DNA of 64,000 nt, taken from positions 1 to 64,000 of the forward strand of contig CANNZV010001472.1 of assembly GCA_947561585.1 (NCBI GenBank). Reading direction: 5' to 3'. Both the position numbers and the translations under genes were made by a program. Of this stretch, positions 50,741-61,259 are shown one piece after another. Position 1 is the first letter of the stretch. Each line of letters starts with the position of its first letter. This DNA is from Caprella mutica (Eukaryota; Arthropoda; Malacostraca; Amphipoda; Caprellidae). Under the pieces are notes generated by a model. That model searched no databases. It saw only the letters and a program-made list of their open reading frames with translations, and was not told the DNA's origin.

Positions 50741-51290
50741 TACCTCTAAGTTCTGAATGTCAGTTTTATTAAGAATTACTTCAAAAAAATTGTAATGGTG
50801 GGCTGAATTGAACACAGAGGGAAAGTTCGGACACCGTCCGAACCAACCTCAACAGAAGTTCCCCAATTTATCTCAAATGACACTTCAAAATAAAAAACAT
50901 CACCATATTTTTTATTTACTTTTTTTAATATTTTTTTTCATTTGTTATAAAATTCATACCTTTGAGATTGAGAATCTTTTGGATATTCATATAGTCCACA
51001 CACGATCTAATTGAATCACGAAAAAATACATAAATATTTAAGAAAACGGTACCTCGTTGTCGACATACTGCATCTCCACACGGGATTCTCCAAATACTTG
51101 ACAGTTAATACGTCCCACACATTCAGTTGCAATAAGCGGTAGTTCAAACAATTAAGAACATGTTTAAACGAGTTGTCCGAACTATCCCTATGTCCGAATG
51201 CTCCCGGATCTGCCCTATTTTAGAAAATTGTTTATGTATTCACTACTCGTTTTATTTCAAGTCGAGACTTGATCTGTTTTCACGGTACAC

Positions 51291-52670
51291 TGAAAACTGC
51301 CAGATGGAAAACTGCCAGGCGGAAAACTGCCGAAGCGGAAAACTGCCAGGCGGAAAACTGCCAGGCGGAAAACTGCCAGGCGGAAAACTGCCAATCACTT
51401 ATTGGCAATTTAATCAGTTTAGTCAATAATGACATTTAATTTATAAAAAAAGCCGTTCACCTTTCGTTGAGGAGTTAAAGGGATATTCATTTCTACAAAT
51501 TAAAAATAATAGTTAAATGTACACAAATTGATTAGAAAAATATATAAAATACATAATTAGATAAATTACAGAAATTAATCAATTACAATATAGAAATTGA
51601 ACTTTAACCTTTCTTAGAAAATACAAAGAGAAGAAACAAAGGAATAATTGTATTAGGGACAGAGTATAATTTCACGGTTTAGTGTCTAATTATTTCGTTT
51701 TGAGTTTATAATTTGATAATTGAACAAGTCTTCAACCCTGCAAACCATTCCCTATTGCATACACATATTTACCATGTAGTTTAATGGTTCTAATGTGGCA
51801 ATGGAATATGAATATGTGTTTTCCACATTGAACCAATATAACCATCATAAAAACACATAATTAAGATGTGGTTATGCCATTTTAAAACCATATCATAAAA
51901 AAAGCATATCAGATAGAGATTGTATACACCACATCATATCCACATGTAAATTACCATACTTTTAACGGGTGTTTACCAAGTGTTAATTACCACATTCATA
52001 GCAACATGTTATATGGTACTCGATCGAATTGGATTACATATTAATTAATGATACTTTCTACATATAAATGAAAATTGTTAAAATGAATGGGTTATGTTAA
52101 TGACATGGAGAATAAAAATGTGAATGTAATAACTATTTAACATACATATAAGTTGATTTAACATTCAATTAATTTATTGTATAATTTAAAATTATATTAA
52201 TGTGAGAATATCTAATTATCTAGTATTCACAAATCAGTACACAGGGTTTAACGTTTGCTTCGGAACCAAAGCCTATATTGCTCACGTCAATAGGAAATTA
52301 AAAACAAGAGACTATAAACGTAACTGAACATGTTTTTAAAATTTATGTAACTTTGAAAATAAGTTAAAAATAGTAATTATAAAATCCTTATGTGTAATGA
52401 AGTTTGGTTTACTCAAGTGTTAAATGGAGTAGATTTGTTGAAATATTATTTTTCTTTGAATATTATTTAAGTACTCCAATATCTATGTAGTTATTACTGT
52501 AAAAATGAATGTCCCCTTAACCTCTTAGAGAAGGACTAACGCCGTTTTTTTTTTAATTAAAATGTGTTTATAACTAAAGAATATTTCAAAAAGTCAAAAA
52601 ATATAAATGTATTGCCAATAAGTGACTGGCAGTTTTTCGCCTGGTAGTTTTCCGCCTGGCAGTTTTCCGG
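51291..52670. mobile_element. Phrase-repeat foldback element, GGCGGAAAACTGCCA ends
   Basis: The left arm (51291-51395) holds seven copies of GGCGGAAAACTGCCA in near-perfect 15-base steps; the right arm (about 52624-52670) has three inverted copies. The inverted similarity continues inward: AATCACTTATTGGCAATTT left pairs with ATTGCCAATAAGTGACTGG right. The core of about 1.2 kb is AT-rich and has an internal cluster of ACCATAT/ATGTGGT motifs at 51780-52020. The 89-codon frame at 51160 merely reads through the array. Confidence 0.8.
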
Positions 52671-52671
52671 A

Positions 52672-55170
52672 CACCATTTTCACAGGTTATTATTAAACAT
52701 TTACTTCTACTATAGCGGAAGTGATATAAAAGCACAATAGCTCATCTTAAAATAAATTCCTCCATTCATTGTTTTTTCTATAAATGAAAATTGGAAAGGC
52801 GAAACTAATGTAATACATAAAAGCAACTAAGCATAATTTAATTCATTATAATTTATCGAATTCCATAAATGTTCAGCCTTTGCATTCTTTGGCTCTGATC
52901 CAACAAAGTGAAGAGATGATTGTCTCTGAAGTTTCAATTCTATTTTAATTATAGAAATGTATTCAATTTTCTTTTCCATAGTTATAATAGAATAATATGG
53001 GGATTCTTTAATTGTGTAATAATGTGTCAAAATTCTTAATTTCACATATGTTAATGAACATTATTTATAGTTACAGGTTTATTTAGTTAAATTTCAAAAG
53101 TTCCAACTATTTGACAAAATTTCTTCCGTTGAAAAGTAGATGAACGTTTTACATACCAAAATTTTTATGGAAGATTTAACTAAAATGTTTGATGACTTTT
53201 AATGTATAATATTCGATAGATTCAGTACATCTTGAATTTAGAGAAAAGAACATCAATACCATAATAACACATACAATATTCCATTATATACTTTTATGTA
53301 ACTATAATTTATGAGAAGATACAATTTTAAATAACACTGCATATACACAATTTAATAAATTAGGAGAAAATCCAAGCAACTATTCCACAAAAAGCTACAC
53401 TGTATTCTCTCTTCTCTTAATTAAAAGTACAGGATTGCTAAAGTTGAAATTACATTTCCCTTTTCATGTCAAACAGCAAAGACTGACAAAATAATTAAAA
53501 TAATATCTATGAATGCAAATAAGTGGCAGAGTCTGATGAGATTTGTTTAATTGTTTCGAAACTTTGCGAGTTTGAAAAAGTTTCTAATCACGAGAAAGAA
53601 GTAAATTGAAACCAATTATTAAAAAGGATAAATTTTAAGTAATATTAATTGTTTTTGACTATTATAAAAAATGAAACTCTCTGTGAGTTTGATAATTACT
53701 TCTTATTGCGCTACATATAAATATAATTGTTTGGGAGAAAAGACGAAATCCTTTTCATGGTGATTCAAAATAAAAAAATCATTGGAAGTTATCTTTTGAC
53801 CGCTTTCCAGTTCAGGATAGGATTTTCCCTTACGAGACTCAATACAGGTATATTATAGATTTTTTAATTCACTGCTCCAGTTTATTTGACAGTATTTCAA
53901 AAGGTTCCTTCTCCATCACTTCTGATGATCGTGAAGTGTCACTCTAATGACATTTGATGAAAGCAGTTTGAAGGGAGGCACTTAAAAGACTTATATTTTA
54001 ATATGAAATATGAACTCCGTCGTCGAGTGCATTATGAAATGAAAAACATTTACTAACTTTTTTGAGGTTACTCATTGGAATTACATTACATTGCCACTCT
54101 ATTAATTAAATGATGGGTTAGACAATCAAATTTACAATTAAAATTCAGTAAAATATTAAAGAGTGTGATTTGAGTAGTAATACTATCTAAAATGAAATAG
54201 ATGTTCAATATATTTAAAATATGTAATAATCGTGAAAGTCTTCCATGATTTTTTTTTTCATTGTCAAATTGGGTGACGAAAATGTTGAACATTTTTAATG
54301 TAGATCATGTAAAATTAAGTTTAGATATGGAGCCAATGTTTAATATCAATTGAAGAATTCACCATGATAAAACAATGCATTGGATTGTATTGTTCTACTT
54401 GCAAAAACGTTATAACTAGATTATTGCTGGTCACTATTTATAGCAGCTTTCTTTCTTTCATAATCATTTCTATTTTTCTCCGACTCTGATTAGGTTGTTC
54501 TTCAAGTCCACTTGCTTAGCTCTAATATTTCTTATATTTTATTGAACGAGATTTGTTTTATATTCTTCTTCATCTAATTGATTACTCAGTCCATATACTT
54601 GGATACATGACTGATATTTTTTCTTGATTGAAAATTATTAAAGAATGTCAATATTATAAAACAAATATAAGAATCTTTATACTATGTTGTATTTATCTCT
54701 AATATGAATGAAAACTTATTTCACTAATGTTATTACCATGTTATTCAATTCCCTTCGTTTTCCTTAAAGTTTTGAACTATCGAAAATTAATTGCTTATAG
54801 TTACAAGATTAACAACAATCACTAATCCAAAAAAAAATTCACCGCTTAAATGACATGGTTTTTTTCAGTCAAGTTAAAAACTACCGTTAACATTATTATT
54901 CTGTTTCACATTTGATACGCTAAATTTCACAAGCAATTCAACAATGCAAAGGAATGTTCCAACCCATTAAAGCTTCTTTCCTAATATACTAATGTCTCTA
55001 GAGTACTTCTTATAGCGAGGCATAATGCATGAGTTCTTTCACTGCCAAATTCTCTGTAACAGCAAAACTGTCCTCTTCTAAGAACATTGTCCTGAAGACA
55101 AAGGATCTAATTACACTCAGGCCAGTGCCTCAGCTCAGTACTAAGTGTTTCATTAGAACTCTGATTTTGG
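52672..55170. other. AT-rich non-coding DNA
   Basis: No supported gene or repeat family. The short open frames (68-72 codons) have no domain. Confidence 0.5.
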
Positions 55171-55172
55171 GT

Positions 55173-56132
55173 GACCGGACAAACCGCCGCCTGACAACTC
55201 GCCGCCGGTCAATTCGCCGCGGACAATTCGCCGCCAAAACAACTCGCCGTGTCATATGTTTTACCGCAGTATTCACCATTTATATATAAAAAAATATTTT
55301 AAATGTAGGCTGCGTGTTGTAAGTTAATTATCAAATTTTCCTAGTAATATTTCAAAATTTACGTATAAAGTTTTTTTTAACAATAATTATATAAACATAG
55401 TGTAAATTAACAATAAAATTTCCTTCGTTCTATTCGAAAGTATTTTGCTAAAAATAATTTTCTATTGGAAAGAAAACAAGTTCAGGTGTCTTCTATATAC
55501 GTTTGAAGATATGTGAAAATGACTTTAGTTTAAAATTAGTACTTCAGTGCAAATAAAATGTTATTTACTACGAAGTCTTAGATTTCCGTCTTAGGTAGGC
55601 AATAAATTACATTTACTAGAACCTCTTCATTTTCCTCTTCTATAAGTGAGTGCAGTCACCTGTGACGTAAGTGATTCCATCCACGAAGTAGCTTTTCTGT
55701 ATGCATGAGCATTGTCACAGGCTGGTGGTTGCATGGTGCCTTGGTTCAAGTATTCACATTGCTATTTAATATCTTTTTATTGTCCCTTGTTTTTAATTTC
55801 CTTTTGATGTCAACTAAAAAGTCTTTCGTTTCGAAGCAGACGTTAAACGTTTCTAAATTTAAATTAATAGCTTTAATATTTTTTGCGGCTTGAAATATTC
55901 TCACATATATAACAAAAGAAACTAATTAATTGAACTAAAAAAATTTGTCAACTACTTTTGTACATCAGTCTTGAGCGTATAGAAACGACTCTTTGTTCAA
56001 ATTTACAATATTTTTGAATATATGTAATGGGCGTATACGCCCGCAAAACATAAATCACTCGGCGAGTTGACCATACGGCGAATTGTCCACGTCGAGTTAT
56101 CCGGCAGCGAATTGTCCGGCGGCGAGTTGTCA
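55173..56132. mobile_element. Phrase-repeat foldback element, ACAACTCGCCGCC ends
   Basis: The left arm (55173-55250) has five to six copies of GACAACTCGCCGCCG and variants; the right arm (about 56058-56132) has the complement (CGGCGAGTTG, GCGAATTGTCCGG). Inverted similarity extends inward (TATGTTTTACCGCAG left, GCCCGCAAAACATAA right). CpG dinucleotides are dense in the arms, unlike the surrounding DNA. Core non-coding. The 86- and 69-codon frames read through the arms and are not genes. Confidence 0.75.
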
Positions 56133-57838
56133 TTAAACACTGATTTTGATGGAGCAAAAGTAACTAGTGAAGATATTTGGTGATATTGTAATCAACCTCA
56201 TGAGTGGAACTTCTGAAATGATATATCAAAAATTTACGAGAGCTAGATTGAGTACTCATAGATCATATACTATAGCTAAAGCTTCAATTGATTTCGATCT
56301 ATATATGGCCTTGACATTGACCTCTGATCCAGTCGCTCCTAAAATCTAATCAAATGTTTTCTGAATATTGACCAATCGTACAACCAAATTCCAAGCAATT
56401 TGGTTCAATCCTTTTTTCAGTTATGCAAATATCAAGATTATATATACAGAAGAATTATTAAATAATCATTTCCGATCAAAACATTTTTTTCTGCAGATTT
56501 GCCAATTTATTAACAGGAAATGAAAACATACTGTCCATTGTTAATTTACGATTTTCTAACTAACTCATGTCTCAAACATTTGCTTAAATTGTCCGGTTAT
56601 AATAGAGATATAAATAATTAATGAATGAATACCCTTTAGACACTAAATTCAAATGAATATGAATACGAATAGACCTCTAAATTCATTCATGAGGATGCAC
56701 GGACTAAAGCTGCAATTCGGGATATATTCATCGCTTCACGGAATACAGTCATATTAGAGTTAACAGAACCTGAAACTGAGTGATGCAATAGTTTTATAAT
56801 TAAATGATAGCACTGGAAACTTTAACTGGACTATCTAATTATGTATAAAGGCTTCGAAATTTAAATACTTCAAAGAGTAATTTAGTAGGGTTGTATTAAA
56901 ATGTGTTTGCTACTGGATTTTAATGCGATTGTTTTACAAATTGTTTCATTAATTATAATTTTCAACCAAACACCAAAATCCAATTTGAATTATACATTTA
57001 TATTTTATTTCAGTGACTCATTAATTCTAATTATACAGAATATCATTGTTTATATCGGTTCCTTAATATTGCTCAAATGTTTTTAAAAAGAACATCAAAT
57101 GATCTTTTTATGAACTTATTTTTCTAATGTGAACAACTGAACGTAAATTCCACAGATAAAAAATTCCTCCGTGAAGTATCAAATTAAATCGTTTGTAATT
57201 ATATGACAGTTTGGTTGCTAGCAATTATCATGAAAAAAATTTGATAGTTCCCGAAAAAAATAAACCCACTCAAGGTATTTAATTGTTGCACCTTTTAAAA
57301 TATTGAAGGGAAATATTCTGAAGTTGAAGTTAGTTCAATTATTCGAAATTGTATTTATGTTTTAGAAAACGATATTTATTCAAATATTTCATCTCACATT
57401 ATAAGGGGATTGTCTACTTGTTTTTTGCTATTTTTACCTTTTTTTTACTTCATCTCTCCAGTAAACATTCCAAAGAAAACGTACAAAAAATTTCATTCTG
57501 GTGTGACAAATAAAAGTCAGTGTGTGGGGGTTGGAGATTGAATAATGAAGGGGGTGGTGAAAGATAGTGCGTACCACAGTAACCCTTCCCCCCCCCCCCT
57601 CCTCCCCTCTGCTAGAATGGGCATAGCCTCCCATTTTTGGTAGATCGCTTTGATGAGGGACGAGAAGATCACTTTTTTTGGTTATATTTTTGATTTTTTT
57701 TTTGTGTTTATATAATTTTAAACTTTTTTTTTGTTTACTCCAATATCACGGTGACTTTTTAACTCATATTGTACTCCCGCAAAATCAAAAGGCTCAATGG
57801 TGGCTGGTCCTACAGAAAATTTTATAGAAGCTAATATG
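56133..57838. other. AT-rich non-coding DNA with a poly-C tract
   Basis: No supported gene; the 60-66-codon frames show no domain. A run of C at about 57587-57599 sits in a G/C-skewed patch (57520-57630). Confidence 0.5.
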
Positions 57839-59077
57839 CACAGAGAAAAAAGTTTACTCATATTTAATGGGTCAACAATTTATGTTTTGAATCAATTTAT
57901 TACGTGAGTTAGTTTGACTACATTCATGTTTTCACGTGTGTCAAAACAACTATGACGTGGTGTGTCACCAAACATAGTTAATTCAAATCATTTTATGGAT
58001 TGAATCAACTTACTATGAGATTTAGAGTTACATTTTGGGAGTTTGAACATATGTTAAAACAACTGGGACATAGTGTGTTGAAGTAACTCACAAAGATTGT
58101 TAATTCAATGTATCTGGTGTATGAATTAACTTACTATGAGAGTAGGCGCTATTTTTTTGAAGTTAGGGTGCGAGTTAAATCAACTATGACATAGTGTGTT
58201 ATAGTAACTCACAAAGACTGTTAATCCTATGTATCTGGTGAATAAATTAACTTACTGTGAGAGTTGGCACTACTTTTTTGAGTTTAGGTGTGAGTTAAAT
58301 CAAATGAGTAAGTGGCAACTTATGCTTTCCTCAAAGCCCATAAATCGGTTGACACTTTACAGTTCAAATCTTGTTTCAAGTGTGTTACGTGCTGAATGTG
58401 AACGCTCCTCAATACCATTTTAGTTCAAGTGAAAACAATAGCGTTATATGCACTAAATAGTATTATAGCTGCCGATCGATTATTAATTATTAATCAATTC
58501 CCTTAATACATTGATAAATGTCTGCCTAACTATTCTAAAAAAAATTGGGATTGTTAGGCTGGCGGCTAGGTAGTTATTTGAAGAGCTGATTATCAGTATA
58601 TAACTTTTCATAATAATAAATTTTGATTACTGCCTTCCAGTTTGTAAACTGATATCCAAACTAATTTTCCTAGATTATTATATGTTAACTTATTTGAGCA
58701 TCATACCCACCTAGCTGTTTTTTTTTCAGAGTCAATACTCAATACCTTCTACATAGGCTAGGCAGTTATTGCGCTGTCCTTAGATAGGGTAAGTTCCAAA
58801 TTATCAGGTGATTTCACATTTTCGGTCACGTATGATATATAGTATATAGCTACCCAATAGCTAATTGAAATAAAAGTTGATAATTTATTTTATATAGTTT
58901 TTCTGGGGAGCAAATAAGGAAAACACCGTCCAGGGATTTGCCAGTGAAAACTCCAACCAGAGGTGAGCCTTTTGATATATTATACTTTTTTGGTATTTAA
59001 TTAAAGTCTAAATTAAGAGTGTATAATGAACAAAATTATGAGGATTAGCAAGGAGAATCCATTGCATTTATTAGAGA

Positions 59078-59543
59078 CAAGCCCCCCCCCCCCCCCCGGT
59101 CAAGGGCCCCCCTCCCGGTCATGAGACACCCGTTCATGAGACCCGGTCAGGAGCCCCCCCCCCCCCCCCCCCGGTCATGAGCCCCCCTAGGTCAAGAGCC
59201 CCTCCGGTCATGAGCCCCTCTGTTTTTAAATCCTTATTTACCTATATTATTCAATCCTTATTGACACTTTTGTAGTTCATTACTGATTATACATAACATA
59301 TATGTATATCGGGAAGTGTGCAGTACAACAAACTACATCAGCAACTCTAAGTTATTTCTATCTAAATAGTTCTTCATTTGTTTAACTAGGTGAATAAGGA
59401 TTAAAAAAACAGGGAGGGGGGCTCGTGACCGGGGAGGGGCTTATGACCTAGGGGGGCTCATGACCGGGGGGCCCGTGACTTAGGGGGCTCGTGACCGGGG
59501 GAGGGGCTCATGACCAGGGGGGGGGGGCTCTTAACCGTACCCC
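59078..59543. mobile_element. C/G-tract phrase-repeat element, second copy, truncated left
   Basis: Same family as 23326-23922: C-rich arm, then TTTTTAAATCCTTATTTACC, the core with GTGTGCAGTACAACAAACTA, GGATTAAAAAAACAGG and a G-rich arm ending GACC/AACCGTACCCC at 59543. The left outer end (GGGGT..GGTCA) is missing and some target sequence with it: the uninterrupted sister (complement of 22595-22640) reads ATTAGAGCTAAATTTATAC. It inserted at a different site of the host element than the first copy, so the two are independent insertions. Confidence 0.75.
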
Positions 59544-59683
59544 AATTTATACCACATCTGAAGATTTATAAATAGTTTAACATTTTATATAAATAATTTA
59601 CCTATATGAAACAATTCTCAATTAATAATTCTCTTCATTTCTTTATTAATATGGTTTTCTATATTTTCTGAATCTACTTTCAG

Positions 59684-60067
59684 ATCTTTATGAAGAATTG
59701 ATGGAGTAGATCAACGTCATCAACCATCTGAGTCCTCTTCAATTCCTTTGAATAATTCAGGAACTATTATGCTAGGTCAAAGAAAGTATTTGAAAATGTT
59801 AGATGCTTTTTAAATATATATTTGCAATATTATTAGCTCTTACTTTTTCCTATGCTTTCAGGGATTCCAGACATGAAGAGAATATCGAAGCTGTCGCTAT
59901 CTCTTCACAAAAGGAAAAAAGAGTAGGTGATGTTATTGATAATGTATATAAACGATTCTATGAATTTCTATTATATATATATTAATGTACGAATCTCTTA
60001 TTTCAGGAATTGGCAACCTATAGTCGTAACAGACAGTGACGAGGATTCAAATTGTACTTTTAAATAA
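59684..60067 (+). pseudogene. Relic spliced gene blocks B, C, D of the sister element
   Basis: Block B (59684-59780) follows ACTTTCAG and keeps the frame QRHQPSESSSIPLNNSGTIM, but its donor is GAAAGT. Block C (59862-59922) follows GCTTTCAG and is followed by GTAGGTGATG. Block D (60007-60067) follows TTATTTCAG and ends in TAA. The 60-codon frame from 59803 simply reads across the presumed intron into block C. The shared splice signals in both sisters support a former intron-bearing gene; the protein is not recognised. Confidence 0.35.
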
Positions 60068-61259
60068 AAAAATCTGAAACTTAAATGTTTATATTTCGTT
60101 TTCAATTTGACCAATGTAAATTCTATTAGCATATTTCTACATCAGTTCATATGAGTAAGATGAATTGAACTTTAGAAGACAAAGGCTTTATTATTATTCA
60201 TTAAGTTATAGTATAATTGCAGCATATCAAAGATTTATTCTATCAAAATTTGTTTTTGTACTCTAGCCGGGTAATTCAATCTATCTAGCCTACCTATTTA
60301 TCACTACGTAAAGTTATTTACGTCATCTAACTACTTATTTAAAAACTGACCTGATGAAATTATTTATTCAATCTAAGCTATTAATTTACAACTAATAACC
60401 ATAAATCAATTCATCGGATCGAAAACATTTCAAAAAGCAAAGATTAGTCTTGGTGATCAATTATTTTCTAAAATCAAAATAGTATGCATATCACAGAAGC
60501 AAAAGAAGAAAATAAATGAACATGTTAGATTTGGTTGCAGAGAATTAATAGTATAATCTAATTGATAACGGGACCTAACTCGAGATTATGATTTAATAGA
60601 GTAAATATAGTGACTATAAAAGTCATGTAAAAAGTTTGGCTACTGCTAACCGGACCGAGATTTCAACCTACACTAATAGTTGATATACATTTACTTAGTT
60701 TACTAGTAGTTGATATAACCTACACGAGTAGTTGATGTAACCTACACGAGTTGTTGGTATAACCTGCACGAGTAGTTGATATAACCTGCACGAGTAGATA
60801 GTATAACCTGCACTAGTAGTTGGTATAACCTGCACGAGTAGTTGGTATAACCTACACGAGTAGTTGATGTAACCTACATGAGTAGTTGGTATAACCTACA
60901 CGAGTAGTTGGTATAACCTACACAATAAGTTGATGTAACCTACACGAGTAGTTGATATAACACATAGGAGTGATTGGAGAAACATACACAAGTAGTTGAT
61001 GTTACCTTGTTCTGCAGCTGTTATAACCGAGTAACAGTAGTTTTGATGAGTAGTTTTGACTATCACAGGTAGGTGTTGTGACCTTCGGGATTTAAAAATA
61101 ATCAACTCACATATGTGTTGTTTCAACCAACGTCAATTTAACTCTTTTTAAATAGTACCTGTAACTCACCACGTAGGTAGGCGCACAAATAAAACCATAA
61201 AATGTAGTCAAAACAAATCAAATATGATTTGATTCAACTAATCCTTTCTCTGTGTGTGT

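Larger units (their letters stand above)
57839..61256. mobile_element. Sister of the CACACAGAG element, inverted
   Basis: It starts CACAGAGAAAAAAG and ends CCTTTCTCTGTGTG, i.e. the reverse orientation of 20835-24951. Flanks are TG on both sides (57837-57838; 61257-61258), consistent with a 2-bp duplication, though the right TGTGTG makes the border ambiguous. The 119-bp array lies at 57850-58310, the 22-bp array at 60665-61010, and the relic exon blocks at 58915-60067. A truncated C/G-tract phrase element sits inside (59078-59543). Confidence 0.85.

Noticed and set aside
48795..51210. Possible further phrase element with GTCCGAATGCTCC and TTCGGACACC motifs (48800-48865, 50825, 51175)
   Set aside because: Only three short matches, in mixed orientation and spanning other elements; no consistent ends could be drawn.
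51160..51429. 89-codon frame with ENCQAENCRSGKLPGGKLPG-type repeats
   Set aside because: Translation through the 15-bp array GGCGGAAAACTGCCA. Because 15 is divisible by three the frame stays open automatically.
55029..55289. 86-codon frame with many Arg/Thr codons
   Set aside because: The second half reads the CGCCG phrase array; the first half has no domain and no splice support.
57580..57600. Poly-C and other homopolymer tracts as sequencing gaps or element ends
   Set aside because: An isolated homopolymer with no phrase arms or duplications; no claim can be supported.
59803..59985. 60-codon frame starting with a hydrophobic, signal-peptide-like segment
   Set aside because: The hydrophobic part lies in the presumed AT-rich intron; the sister element lacks the frame. 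Only the block-C part is conserved.
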